Origin: Pseudisothecium myosuroides
Taxonomy: Eukaryota > Streptophyta > Bryopsida > Hypnales > Lembophyllaceae
Direction: 5' to 3'
Assembly: GCA_951799445.1 (NCBI GenBank)
Contig: OX637293.1
Location: 15,252,001-15,316,000 of the forward strand
DNA length: 64,000 nucleotides
Part shown: in pieces, positions 1 to 11,540 of the stretch
How positions within the stretch are numbered: the stretch's first letter is position 1
Layout: every line of letters begins with the position of its first letter
Translations under genes and position numbers: made by a program
The notes under the pieces: generated by a model
The model's input: the letters and a program-made list of their open reading frames with translations, nothing else
What the model was told of the DNA's origin: nothing
Databases searched by the model: none

Positions 1-515
1 ATGTTGATTTTGTGGCATCTTGTTGATGTTCCTAATGCTTGAAAGTTACTTCTCTTTTTATTCTATCCATTTGTTTTTTTTCTATTTTTGTAGTTGTGTA
101 GATTGAGTGCATGAGAATTGAAGTTCTTTCCCAAACTTCTTTTAACATGTTCAAAAAACGTTGAGTTTATTTGGTGGTTATGCCATTAGCTTTTAGAAAG
201 TAACAAATTGGGATTGAAGAGGATTGCAAACAAACCACCTTTTTTTTTGTCTACAATATAGTGCACTTTTGTTTTAGTGTAAAAACATGTAAATTTTAAA
301 TGCCAATAGATGCCATACACTAAATATAAAAACATTCCAAATGAAAAATTGAAGACCAGAACCAACATATTATTATACTTGATATCTTATTTGGACTACT
401 TCATGGACTAGGTAATACAAAAGCAAAGCCTTAACCTAAAAAATAACATGCCAAGCCTCAAGAGTAGCAAGGAATGTTAGTCTTCATAATGAAGCTATGC
501 TTTTGTATTATTAGA
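1..515. other. AT-rich intergenic DNA, no gene seen
   Basis: Open frames here are short and show no recognisable family. Nothing convincing was found apart from the start of the MITE that follows. Confidence 0.5.
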
Positions 516-517
516 TA

Positions 518-1013
518 GTCCCTCCATCCCAAAATGATATTTCTATTAGATAAAATGTTCCAAATTAAGCTTTAAAATAATAATTTTTTAAATTCATTTT
601 GACTTGTAAGTAGAGTTTGATGCTCTTCTATTGCCTTAGAAATTTCAATTGTGGATTAGTTATCAAAATGTAGTTGTTAAGCAACAAAAAGTGAGATTTT
701 TTGGCCATTTTGAAAGAGCACCACTCCCCAATCACTTTGTCAATTCCTACGCTATCTATGTTTTTGTTCCGACACTCATTGATCCACATCGGTGCCTCAA
801 TTTGGCCCAAGTCATTATCTCCATTGGCCCTAGATATGCATAGCCCAGGATCCACTTAGGAGCCATCCAAGAGCCCGGTCCATCTACACAAATCCTAAAA
901 CTACAGTCCATTCACAACCTACAAGGAAATTCATTGTTCTAGACATTCTCAGAAAGTGTGGGCCCTTCCTCCCACGTCGTACCATGAAGATCATTTTGGA
1001 ATGGAGGGAGTAC
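518..1013. mobile_element. Stowaway-like MITE
   Basis: The left end reads GTCCCTCCATCCCAAAATGA and the right end, read inward on the other strand, begins GTACTCCCTCCATTCCAAAA. The element is bounded by TA on both sides (516-517 and 1014-1015). The CTCCCTCC(G/A)TCCC terminus with a TA duplication is the known signature of Stowaway MITEs, which are mobilised by Tc1/mariner transposases. The element is about 496 bp, long for Stowaway, and has no convincing coding frame. It lies upstream of the GIL1/IRKI-like gene. Confidence 0.75.
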
Positions 1014-2878
1014 TATATAACCCCAAAATTGGATGGTTGGATCTTGGTCAACTATGCTCAATCGAGGGTTTAGAGAGAAGGACATCATAGTGGTCAAACA
1101 ACCTGACATTATGAAAACGAACATGCCTCTCCTACTGCAACGACAGGCTCCCATCTGTCCCGAAATGGGCGTCCATTGAAGTTATGAAGTTATGGTGTAG
1201 TACTGTAGATACGTTTAGCAAGTTGCCAGACACATGAAAAGCCCCCGAGTACCCGGTCAACAACCACTACCCACTTCACTTCACGTTTCCGAATGTCAAA
1301 CCAGCCGTGATATTCTACGAGTTTCACCACCAAATTGTTCTCCGCAAGCGCATCATCGAGAATCGTTACTCGAAAACTGATGTGACGCAGTGAGCAATGC
1401 ACGTCTTCCAATGTTTTTTAAGAAAGAAAAGTTCAAGATTGCCAACCCCACTGGTCCCCACTTCAGTTCCTGGAAATGGGCAGATCACAGGGCTTCGGGT
1501 ACAAACTCCAAAACTCGCCGAAAAATCTGCAGAATCTCAGCCTGCACACACATCAAAGCTCCTCCTTTCTCCTTGTCGGCAGACTTTACCTGTTTGTTTT
1601 GGTTGACAACGCGTTCCTGGAAGCTATCCTTTGCGGCCCGGCTCTCGTGCTCCTTCCGCGGCTTGCAGTTTCTCAATCATGCCCCTTGCAAATTGCAGAC
1701 CGTTGTAAGTATCAACTCCCTCCGGTTACCTTCTGAAATTGCTCAGCACCTTCTCCTGTTTCGTTAATCAAGTTTCAGAGTTGTGGAAATCATCTAATAA
1801 GTTAGTCGGTGTGCAATCTGGAATTTTCGCAGACGGAATTGGAGGAGTTTACCACCGTCAATGACATTTTATCGTTTTGCTTGCGGACGAGTTTTGAAGG
1901 TGTACGACTTCTTTCCACCAGGGTAAGCGACTGAAATTTTGCTACAATAGTGGATTCGGTTTTCTAGAGGGATTTTTCATAAATTTTGCCTGGCAGTTGC
2001 ATGGTTTGGCGTTTAGAATGCACCGGGTTTGTACATTTCTTTGGACAAGAAAAGTTGCGCTCCTCTCCGTGTGGAGAAGCCGCCGTCTTTCTCCATCGCC
2101 GTGTCGCCATCCTCGTGTTTCTGCTACGATCCCATCATTTTTAATGTCTAGGGTTAGACCATCGAGCTCGGGAATCCTCTGTTTCTCTATGGACGTTTTC
2201 TCGCGAGCTTGTTCGTGAGAAGCGCAGACATCCAGTTAATTGAATTTTTACAAAACCTATGAAATTGTTCGGTGGTAAGCAAGGGTTTGGTTCTGTTAGG
2301 TAGAGAGGAGACTCACCTCAGTTCGGCGTTCATAATTATTGCTCATTCACTGTTCAAGTTGACAGTGTTAGATAGTTCCTTATCGTGCATGTTTTGAATC
2401 GATCAGTACTAAAATGATTTTCATTGTGTTAGTTGGATTGAAACGTGTACCTTAGTTGAGATTTGTGTTTGGTGAGGTGTAGTTCTTGCTCTGCCGCTGC
2501 TGAGTTTTACGCCTGTAATGTTTTAGAGACCATTTCATCATATGATCGCTTCAATTTCAAACTTGTGCAAGCTTTACAGAGAATCGAGGCGGAAGCAGAT
2601 TTTAGAGAGACATTCCTTCCGCCGACAGATTCAACTCTGTGTCTGTCCGCTCGATTTAGGGCTGCTTCTGGTAGATTCTAGAGATCAGCCTCCTTCCTGA
2701 ATCCGTTCTCTCTGTTCTTTCTTCTGTCTCTGTACGCTCCTTCCTTCTTGGTTAACAACGTGCACAGATTGATTTTTACAGTGTAGGGTGACTACATCGA
2801 CAAAGCTGCCGAAATCCAGGTGCTGAGAGAAACAGAATGCTCGAAGAGCTCCATTGTGCTGAATCGGATTGACCTACA
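1014..2878 (+). promoter_or_regulatory. Upstream and leader region of the GIL1/IRKI-like gene
   Basis: This 1.9-kb stretch precedes the ATG at 2879 and has a more gene-like base composition than the flanks. A GTAAGT near 1713 and an AG near 2820 could bound a 5'-leader intron, but this is conjecture without transcripts. Small open frames, the longest 125 residues at 1390-1767, match nothing I recognise and are probably spurious. Confidence 0.35.
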
Positions 2879-5389
2879 ATGGCGAATTTTCGAAATACCA
2901 ATTATTATTACGTAAATGACCGACGGGTTAGTCCTCAAAACTTGGGAGAAGCTCTACTGGACGGCTTTCAAGCAACTCACCACGATCATCGACCGAATGG
3001 TCATTCAGATATGGGTGGAGCCTTTCGGTCGACCGATAGGGGCACACCCTACGAGGAAGTGCCAGTGTCTGTAGGGCCGTCGTCCTCAGGTGGTTTCTCT
3101 TCTTACTTTGGATTTGGGGGTCGTACAAATACAAATGCACAGGCCGAGGGCGGCTATTCTGCCGAAGGCACTAGTGATGCAGGAAATCAAAGGTTATACA
3201 ATTATGGAAGGCCGAAGTCGGAGCACTCTGAAAACCCGTCTAGAGTTTTCGAAAGCAAAGGTGTCGACGGTGATTATTCACGGACCCTTGGTGATCTCCC
3301 GCGATCTCCTGTTCAGGAAGAGACCAGCTCCAATGAGTTGAAAGATGACTTAACAAGCTTAGAGAACCATAACAAAAGATTAGAGGAAGAATTACGTACG
3401 GAGATGAAAAAATTTCATTCCGAGAGGTTGCGCGCTGAGGGTTTTGAGGCAGAAAACAGAAATTACAAGGGAGAGTTGCAAGGTCTTTACCGAGCGAAGG
3501 CGAGCGCTGATGCTATTGTGAAAGAGAACCGAGAGATGCGGAACAAGCTGGAAGAGCTTTCCCGACAGAAGGTGCGTGCTGATGCTAATGAGAAAGAAAA
3601 CCAGAGGAAGCTGGAGGGGCTTTATCGAGAGAAGGCGCGCGCCGATGCTTTTGGAAAAGAAAACGCAGAGATTCAGAGGACGCTGGAGGGGCTTTATGCA
3701 GAGAAGGGGCGCGCCAATGCCTTTGAAAAAGAAAACAAAGAGATTCAGAGGAAGTTGGCTCTAGAGAAGGTGCGCGCGGACAGTTTGGAGAGTGAGAACA
3801 GAGAGTTCCAGGTAAAGCTGAAAAAGGATGAGCAAGAGATTGGAGAGCTTCAATCGAAACTCCAAGAGGCCCTTGTGGCGAAAGAACTGGAAGTTGCGGA
3901 ATCGAGGACACTTCAAACTTCTCTGAAAGGCATCAGACTAGAGAATCAGGAGTTAAACAGATGGAAACTAGAGCGTGAGAGAAAGACAGTGCAAGACACT
4001 GTAAGCTCTGTAGGACAATTCCGCACGAAGGTTGCAGATCTGACATATGCAAAAGGACAATTGGAGAAGAAGGAACAACAGTTGACGAATCAGATCCAGG
4101 AGCAGACGAAGCGCATAGAAGATCTCAAGCAGCAAAACGCAGTCCTAGTAGTGAAAATGGGAGCCTTAGAGTCCCAAGTGCAGAGTCTTGGAGGGCGACT
4201 TCATGACGAGCGGGAGAAATTGCAGCAAAGAAACCGCGAAGTTGAAGAACTAAAGCGACAACCAAAGCCGCAAGTGATGATCGCAGAGAAGGAAGCACAG
4301 GTTGATGAGCAAGAAGCGCGAGAGCGAGCACTCAGAGAACAATGCTCTGTTTTAGAACAGCAAGTGCAATCGAAAGAGTTAGAAACACGAAGTCTGTCTC
4401 TAACTCTCTCGAAATTGAACGAGAGGTTGCGACAATGCGATCTAGAAATCGACGATTTAAAGCACCAAACTCAAGATCGGGAGAAGCGAGACTCACAGGA
4501 GTTAGCAGTGACACCTCCAAAGCAGTATCTCGGAGGAGAGTCATTCCTCGAATCCGAAGCGACTCCCTATCTTCTCGACGGAGCTGTCCAACGCGTGCAC
4601 GAAGCAGCGGGGATCTTCTCGCGCCTTCTGATGAAGGCCATGGAGCAAGGCAAGATTGACGGCATGGCAGTGGCTCGCAACAACTTCGTCCGCTCAATCT
4701 CTGTCGGGAAAGCCGCGCCCCTCAAGTACGTTTTAGAAGCCATCACGTGTAAGCTTCTGTTTCAATCCTTCGAACACGAATGTTTCGACCTACAAGACAG
4801 CTCCTCAGGGTTTCTGGACATGGAGCAACAGCGGATGGACAATTTCCGGCAATACAAGTACCTGAACTCCATTGAATTCCCTGAGCAGCTGGTGCTCACA
4901 GAGGACAGCCTGTTCACGCATTTCTGCCGCATCAAGCTGGAGTGCCTGAGTGCTGCCATTCCCGAGATCCAGAGCATGGTGCAGGAGATCATCTCTCGCA
5001 CATTCGACCGCTCGTTCTCCTCCGACGACACCTCCACGGACGTCGCGGCCTACCTCGCGTCCAAGCTCGGATCGACGTTCGTGAAGCTGGCGGTGTGTGT
5101 TTGGCAGGTTCACAAGCTTGCGTTCGCGTTCTACCCCGTGGCGAGGATCTTTCGTGTTGCACAGAGTGAGAAATTTGTGGAGAAGTACATGGAGTCTGTC
5201 ATTTTCCAGGAGTCAGAATCCGAAGACGAGGATATGAGCAAGGTTGACATATCGCGCGTCGATTTTATGGTTGTCCCCGGCTTTCTCATCAACCGAATTG
5301 TAATCCGTAGCCGAGTCTTTGTCGTAACAAAAGCTATGCAGAGCGCGTTTCAGTACCGAAATGGTGAAGCACAACCTGCATCAATGTAG
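2879..5389 (+). CDS. GIL1/IRKI (DUF641-type) coiled-coil protein
   Basis: This is an intronless 836-residue frame. Residues 1-150 are Gly/Ser/Asn-rich and probably disordered. Residues about 150-540 are strongly charged heptad coiled coil, including five or six imperfect 22-25-residue repeats at about 183-314. The C-terminal part, about 560-820, is the conserved GIL1/IRKI domain. Blocks I recognise are FEHECFDL at 631-638, the Phe-rich FCRIKLECL at 682, VWQVHKLAFAFYPVARIF at 741-758, KYMESV at 769-774 and VVPGFLINRIVIRSRVFV at 798-815. Family members act in plants on gravitropism in the light (GIL1) or interact with receptor-like kinases (IRKI). The biochemical role is unclear, and a cytoskeletal or membrane scaffold is an inference. 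The coiled coil is longer than in the Arabidopsis members as I remember them. The ATG at 2879 is the first start of the frame. Confidence 0.85.
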   Translation: MANFRNTNYYYVNDRRVSPQNLGEALLDGFQATHHDHRPNGHSDMGGAFRSTDRGTPYEEVPVSVGPSSSGGFSSYFGFGGRTNTNAQAEGGYSAEGTSDAGNQRLYNYGRPKSEHSENPSRVFESKGVDGDYSRTLGDLPRSPVQEETSSNELKDDLTSLENHNKRLEEELRTEMKKFHSERLRAEGFEAENRNYKGELQGLYRAKASADAIVKENREMRNKLEELSRQKVRADANEKENQRKLEGLYREKARADAFGKENAEIQRTLEGLYAEKGRANAFEKENKEIQRKLALEKVRADSLESENREFQVKLKKDEQEIGELQSKLQEALVAKELEVAESRTLQTSLKGIRLENQELNRWKLERERKTVQDTVSSVGQFRTKVADLTYAKGQLEKKEQQLTNQIQEQTKRIEDLKQQNAVLVVKMGALESQVQSLGGRLHDEREKLQQRNREVEELKRQPKPQVMIAEKEAQVDEQEARERALREQCSVLEQQVQSKELETRSLSLTLSKLNERLRQCDLEIDDLKHQTQDREKRDSQELAVTPPKQYLGGESFLESEATPYLLDGAVQRVHEAAGIFSRLLMKAMEQGKIDGMAVARNNFVRSISVGKAAPLKYVLEAITCKLLFQSFEHECFDLQDSSSGFLDMEQQRMDNFRQYKYLNSIEFPEQLVLTEDSLFTHFCRIKLECLSAAIPEIQSMVQEIISRTFDRSFSSDDTSTDVAAYLASKLGSTFVKLAVCVWQVHKLAFAFYPVARIFRVAQSEKFVEKYMESVIFQESESEDEDMSKVDISRVDFMVVPGFLINRIVIRSRVFVVTKAMQSAFQYRNGEAQPASM
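3482..3821 (+). repeat. In-frame tandem repeats in the coiled coil
   Basis: Five clear units of about 66-75 bp lie in the reading frame, each with the pattern GLYxEKxRADAxxKENxEIQ at residues about 202-314. A degenerate sixth copy lies just before them. DNA similarity between units (for example cgagagaaggcgcgcgcc-type blocks) indicates relatively recent internal duplication rather than ordinary heptad periodicity. Confidence 0.8.
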
Positions 5390-5767
5390 ATAACTGCCTG
5401 CAATCAATGTATTATAAGTCATACACGGCTTCCTTCGTGCCTTCTTGTTCTACGCATGATTTTGGATGCTCCTGTGCTCTGGGGCTGATGGAAATTCTTG
5501 GCTCCGATCCGAAAGAGGAGGAGAAACCATTGGCGTCAACACAAGCTACATCTGTACCTCTGCCGTTATGAAGTACGCTATGGAGTCTCGTGAAGCTCTG
5601 CAAGTCTGCAACCGTTCTAAGTGGAACAAGCACTCCGGAGGATCTAACCCTAAATATGTGGCTCTGGCTTGAGTTCTGGCTTGGTTTTCGAGAAAGCTCT
5701 CACATGTAACTCTTGTCTATGCAAAAGCTTCCTTCCCTTTCATCCAGAGCCAACAAAGTCTCTCATT

Positions 5768-6080
5768 GTGGAGCTACACTAAAAACTGCATTTAGTGTCA
5801 CCCATACTAGCTGCTTACTCAAGGTCATAACTTGTCTCTCGTTTGTTGTGGAGCTACACTAAAAATTGTATTTAGTGTCATCTATATCAACTACTTGTTC
5901 AAGGCTATGACATTTTATGATAGATGAATATTTTTATCAAGAGCATAGATATTAGTACTATTCAAAGAGGAGGATCTCTATAAACATATTTAGTAAAAAA
6001 TATTCATTAAGAGTAAAAATTTATAGCATTTTTAAACCAATTAGTGTAGGTGACACTAAATACAATTTTAGTGTACTTGC
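5768..6080. repeat. Foldback MITE with duplicated left arm
   Basis: A segment of about 75 bp (5768-5842) is repeated directly at 5850-5920. Each copy contains ACACTAAAAATTGTATTTAG or a close variant. The same block returns in inverted orientation at 6050-6074 (TGACACTAAATACAATTTTA). The terminal block is itself partly palindromic (ACACTAAA...TTTAGTGT). This looks like a small foldback or MITE element whose left end has been tandemly duplicated. No target duplication was fixed. Confidence 0.6.
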
Positions 6081-7206
6081 TTGAAATTAACAAGACAAGT
6101 TGGTTCTCTACCCCATGGAGCTCTGTTGTATGAATTGATGTGAATCGATGTGAAGGGATAGATTCAACACCTTTGATGTTCATAAAGCAAATAAGGTAGA
6201 CATACCCATTTCCAAATGCCTACTCAAAACCATGCGATAAAAAATCTTGAAAATAAGTAGATAATCAAGTTCAAGATATTCAACCCATGTATATCAAATT
6301 TAGGTCACGGTTCAAGAAATTTGCTCCATTAGACCTTGAAAAATCATAATTAATTCATATATCATATAATATCCAAAAAGTGTACAATAAAGAATTTCAG
6401 ATTCTTTTTCAAATTGCCAATAAGATTCAAAAGCATTTATGAGATTTTAGGCCTTGAAATTCATCTCACTCCTTTATAAACTTCCAAGGCACTACATCTT
6501 CAAATCTATTGCTTTTCTTTTTACCTATACAAATTGCATTTTCTTTCTATAATTCAATAGGAATCCAACATCTCTAATACAATACTTTGAGAAAATTAGA
6601 ATATTTTAGCGTATTTTACAATTGATATTTTTATTTTTTAATGACTTATTCAAAAATTCATGGTAATTTCAAATTTTCACAAAAAAGTCTAAAATTTTAT
6701 GACTTGTAGAAGACACATAATTTCATCTTTGAAAATTAAAATAAATTTCACTCATATATACTTGCAAAATGGGAGCATTCAAAATAATTTTTTTTTGAAA
6801 ATGTGGTCAAAGGCCCACCCTCTTAAGGTTTATAAGCACCTTATAAGACAAGCATTAAAAATCACTCATAACCAAGCATGTTCCTAAAACCACGCCATAA
6901 AATATTCAAATGAAAAATAGGTGCTTGTTGCACACTATTCAACATGAAGACATTGAAATTAGGACAATGGGTTTAGAAAATCTACCAATTCAACTTTGAC
7001 CTCAAACACTTTTGCATATAAAGTTCATATGCCATACTTACACTATACCCACTTTTTGCTATAATTTGTAATTCTGTAGTATTACCCAAAACCCAAAAGA
7101 ACACTAATACTAGATATTTACCAATAACCACACAAGATGTACACAACCAAAATATGAGGGCTTATGAGAATCTTGGTGCACCATAGACAACTTCTTTTGA
7201 TTTTAA

Positions 7207-7788
7207 CCCCTAAAGAACCAAATGACCATTGAACGTACGCAAGTGATCTCAAGTAGGTTCCTATGAAGTCAATTTTGGTCGAATCTTTACTAAATTTTCA
7301 CACAAGGTGTAAATATGTACCCCCTCAGTAAAATTCTAATTTTTTTATCCAATCAAGTGCCCAAATCAAAAGTTATGTTGCCCTAAACTTTTTGTGCAGC
7401 TTGGGCAATTTGGGAATCTTTTTGGAATCTTTTGCAAAAAAGCTCATCAACTTTTGAAATTTGGTATGCATGTAACTTACATATAAATGTCAAAAAAAAA
7501 AAAATATGCTTAGTATAAAAATCTCACTCTAGGAGGAATTAAAGTCTATTGGCCCTATCGGGCAAGGTTGAAAAAAAACTTTTTCATCTAACTTCAAATG
7601 TTATAATCTTTCAATCCGTGCAATCAAAGTTTCTGAAATTTTTTCCACACATTCCCATAGTAGTCTAGTACAAATTTGTATGGTTGAATTTTGAAAATAA
7701 ACTTTTAATTTTAATTTTTTTCTGACTGCCCTAAAAGGTGGCAGTTTTTCATAATTTCTTCACGAAACATGCCTCGGGGCTTTAGGGG
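7207..7788. mobile_element. TTAA-flanked CCCC/GGGG MITE, copy 1
   Basis: The element begins CCCCTAAAGAACC and ends GGGGCTTTAGGGG, with TTAA immediately outside both ends (7203-7206 and 7789-7792). It is 582 bp. Its right third resembles the other copies: the block around 7590-7660 has the same Pu/Py-rich text as 43965-44060. It has no transposase frame. TTAA targets with CCC...GGG termini are the known signature of piggyBac transposons, so a non-autonomous piggyBac-like element is inferred. Confidence 0.7.
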
Positions 7789-8481
7789 TTAAGAGCGTTA
7801 CTATTACCTCTCCTGTTTCCTGACCTCGTAATGCTGAAACATGATGATGCATGCACAATAGACACGGACATTAGTTCATGCCTGAAAACAGATTTACGCA
7901 CAATTTCGAGGACGGATCCAATTGCTTCCAATGAGGTTCACAGGGCTAAAACTAAGGAATGTTCTCCACTTCAAAGCATCTGCGTTCCTGTCAAATTCTA
8001 GTCACATACCTGTACTTGCACAAATTTACTAGTTTTTGCAGCATGCTCACACTCAAACAATACCTCAAGGGCAATTACCTCACAAAATGTGTGAGGATTA
8101 ATTCACGACCTAGGAAAAAAAATGTCCAGAGAAGGCACTCGAGACTGCAAACAGTGGCATCATCAACGAAGTGACCATATCGATTTCTTAATTTCTTCTA
8201 CACTCAGTTTCACGATTAAACAGATTAGAAAGATTACACTCATACTAGAAGTCAAGCTAATTTAATGGAGTAATTATTAGCCAGTACGAGACTGCTTGTG
8301 GGTCCGTCTACATGCTCTGCAAACCATTCTATTTACATTCCTCCTGAAAGCAATTTTAGCCTACTGTTACATTCCAGTATCTATCAACGCCAGAGTAAAC
8401 TGACTTGAAATGGTAAGCTCTTATACCTTATTCATGATAAATCTCGAGCTAAAGAATGAGATGTGGGCCAACAAACTCTGT

Positions 8482-11413
8482 TCAACTCCATATCGGAGTT
8501 GCATCACGGTTTCTTTTCCTTCCGAGTATTGCTGCTCTTTCAAGACGAGGGCCCTGCAGTCGCCATTTTTTGAAAGCTTTCATGGAATCCCTACCCGCTT
8601 CAAACACTTCAAAAGAGAAAAAGTTCATATACAGGAGTCAGATGAGGAACAGGAGAGCACGCACTCGTGTGGAAGGGGAACATCCTCAAACTTCATCAAC
8701 AAATTGGCTTCATGCCGACTTAACCCCCGACTCCCCAAATGGTCAAAAGTGGTTGCTTTTACATCTACAACAAGTTTTGAAGGAAGGTTACAAAATGTAC
8801 CAACAGAAAGGAGGAATCATGTCTTACATTGTTGAACAGTAGCTGTATATTTTGAAAATATAATCAACTATACGCTTCCAAAATGGAATTTCTATTTTTA
8901 GCTTGGGAACTCAGAGGTTTAAACTTCGGTACTGCAGGAGGAGACTTGGAACAAAGCAGAAAAATAGAACCGCAGAGGAAAAAGGGTGGAAGGCAGTAGA
9001 TTGCAGACAGCAGCTCGATTGACCGAACATATGGGAAGGGAGTTAGTCACTCACATCGCGTTTCCTCCTCAGTGAGAAGAGGCACAAACTTGGGATTTCC
9101 AGTCAAAGTGGCCGTGAGAGCTTTGCATAACAAATCCTTGTAACGCCCTTGCAGAGTCTTCAACAAGAAAGGACCGAGTTTGTTATCCACGTTTCTGAAA
9201 TACAGCCATGGCAACCGAGGAATCATAATAAGCAGACTTGTGCAGGAGCTGAGTCCTGTCATGTTATTCACAATCCCTAACAGGGTGATGTCAATCCATG
9301 CATATAGTTTTGAAGGAATAGGCGTTTCAGTAAAAACTGCACTGTTTCAGCAACTTTTTGACAGCACCGGCAAAAAGAAACACATCCCGGGAAACATAAG
9401 GAGGTCTCCCCATAATCACAGAGATCAAATCTTCTCCATGATTCATGAGATCTCCCTTTAGTTACGGTTGTCACATAGAGACCTCCTTCAGTAAATAAGT
9501 GTTACAAACCAATAAAATAAATTATTCATTGGAAAAAGATTCGGAAAAAACGGTACAGAACGACGATGTTGTCTAAAAGTTCATGAAACCTTGTTAAAAT
9601 AAATAATCACATTGTTTCAAGACAACCATTTCGTGTACATGGAACAGCAGTTGCACAACGAAAAAATCTAGAAGAGAGAACAACGCTGGGTGAGAAGAAA
9701 CTCACAGTTCAACCAATTTGCAGCCCATCTCGTAGTAGAAAGGGCACTTGCTACGGAGGTCTATACATGCTGGATCTGCTTGTACCTCCTTGCGGACCCT
9801 GAGCACATTTACAAGTACCAGAAAGCAGATTAAACCAATGTCCAAAATGCAAATCAAACGAACAGCACGTCATCAGTGAGCTCCTTGAAACAACGAGACC
9901 TTGTATCTCCTTCCCACTAGGGATATCTAGCACTTTTGAAAGACAACAATTGGAAACATCATTTTAGCTTGACACTTTATGCCATGGTGTGCATATTCCA
10001 ATCCATTGACCAGTACAGTTTTCAACCCTGTCTTAGGACCACATTAGATTGCATAGGGTCGGAGCAACAAGCTTGAGGCAACAAGCTTAAGATTTGAACC
10101 AACATAAACTCGGATTGAGAGAATAAGTTTAAAATAATCCACTGCATCCTTATGACGCTATTGAGGTAACAAGAGTTCAATCCATCTCAATATTTTCAGC
10201 ATACCATATGGTGCCACTTCTTCATGCTCATTCTTGTACCTTGGACTAGTATAAAATCAAAATTGAACGAAGTGAGTAAATAATGAACACAAATCAAAGC
10301 GTAGGATTTATTGTTAACTCAAGCTTCTTGCTTCATCCTCTCCATAAAATGGCCCTAATAAAATTTCATGGCACATATACAGCAAACAGTGGCAAACGTT
10401 TCATGGCGTGAAAACAGCATACAAGGAGGGAATCAAGGCGAACCTTTCGTTAAAGCAACCGGGAAGCTTCACATGTACAATTTGTCGTTGGACTAGGTCT
10501 TGAGCTAACCAAAGAGGAAGATCCACCACGGACCCTCGAGCCACCTGAAAACCGATTCACACAATCCTATTTTTTTTTATTGCTATTCAATAATCTGGGG
10601 CGTGAAGGTAGAGGTACCTAACTGTGATAAATACCCAAAAGTCTTACATGATGAGGACATCGGGATACTAAAAATGTACACCACCTTAACAACAGTTTCA
10701 AAATCATCTACCAAAACACTTTGAACCCTTACAACTTTTGCATACACAATCCAAGTAATGCATACTTTGATGCATTCGAATCCCCTTGCAATCGCTAACA
10801 AGAATCAATACTACTCTAATTACAGTATCTATAATCAATGCTTTAAGTTTCGCCATTAGATGGCGTTACCTTACAATCAGAAACGGGGTGGTCCCCCAAA
10901 ACTTGAAATCAGGCCCAAAAAACACTTACATTGTTGTCTTCCGAGGACGGATCGAGAAACCCGGCGCCATTCGCCTTGTGCAGAAACACCGTCGACACAT
11001 TCTGCAAAACAATTCTCGAATGCCACAAACACCCAAAATCTTCAAATTGACTAAAAATCAAAATTAACAAAAATCAAATGGGGACTTCCAACCATGAAAA
11101 GATTCGGAACCCAAATCTTAAACACACAGCCCTCAGAAAAAACTGAAACTCGAGAAGTGACCAGACCTAGAAACAGAGGATGTACTGTACAAAAACTCGA
11201 AACCCTTCAAATTCGAGTCAAAAATTCCAATTCCTGGCCATGAAGATTCGGAAATCGAAACTTAAAGAAAAACACCCACTGAAAGTTGTGAACTGATGAG
11301 GCTTAGAAACAGCGATTGCAGAGCTCAAATTCAAGGGCAAGAGACTACCAGACGCTGGAGTCACGCACCTCGTCTTGCATGAGAATGTCGAGGATGTCGT
11401 AGTAGTTGGCCAT
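8482..11413 (-). CDS. PSF3: DNA replication complex GINS protein PSF3 (six exons)
   Basis: Six exons read on the minus strand: 11413-11369, 11001-10930, 10544-10444, 9798-9706, 9194-9055 and 8606-8482. All junctions are GT/AG and in phase, giving 191 residues, the usual PSF3 size. PSF3 is one of the four GINS subunits, which with MCM2-7 and Cdc45 form the nuclear replicative helicase. Diagnostic family blocks are the N-terminal MANYYDILDIL, ANGAGFLDPSSEDNN, VDLPLWLA, VQADPACIDLRSKCPFYYE, GPFLLKTLQGRYKDLLCKA, LLTEEETRLFEAG and the C-terminal MKAFKKWR...ILGRKR. The start is the ATG preceding MANYYD. Introns are 367, 385, 645, 511 and 448 bp. The gene converges on the GIL1/IRKI-like gene. Nothing looks broken. 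Confidence 0.93.
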
Positions 11414-11514
11414 GGCCGCTGCTGGGAGGAGAATCTGCGAAGAAGCATGTGGAAATCGACAATGGTTGATGGGGGGAAGGTCGTGATGGTGGTGGAGAAT
11501 TGAATTCTGTAACG

Positions 11515-11540
11515 CGAGAGAGCGAGAGAGAGAGAGAGAG
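11515..11540 (-). repeat. GA/CT microsatellite in the PSF3 leader
   Basis: A (GA)n run lies about 100-130 bp upstream of the PSF3 start codon and reads as CT-rich on the coding strand. Pyrimidine-rich tracts of this kind are common in plant core promoters and 5' leaders, so it may lie in the PSF3 leader. Confidence 0.6.

Larger units (their letters stand above)
5390..8481. other. AT-rich intergenic region with two MITEs
   Basis: This lies between the stop of the GIL1/IRKI-like gene and the convergent 3' end of the PSF3 gene. It holds the foldback element near 5768-6080 and the TTAA-flanked element at 7207-7788. I see no supportable gene. Confidence 0.5.

Noticed and set aside
8410..8842. Two overlapping plus-strand frames of 141 and 128 residues
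   Set aside because: They lie antisense to the last PSF3 exon and its upstream intron, and their proteins show no family features.
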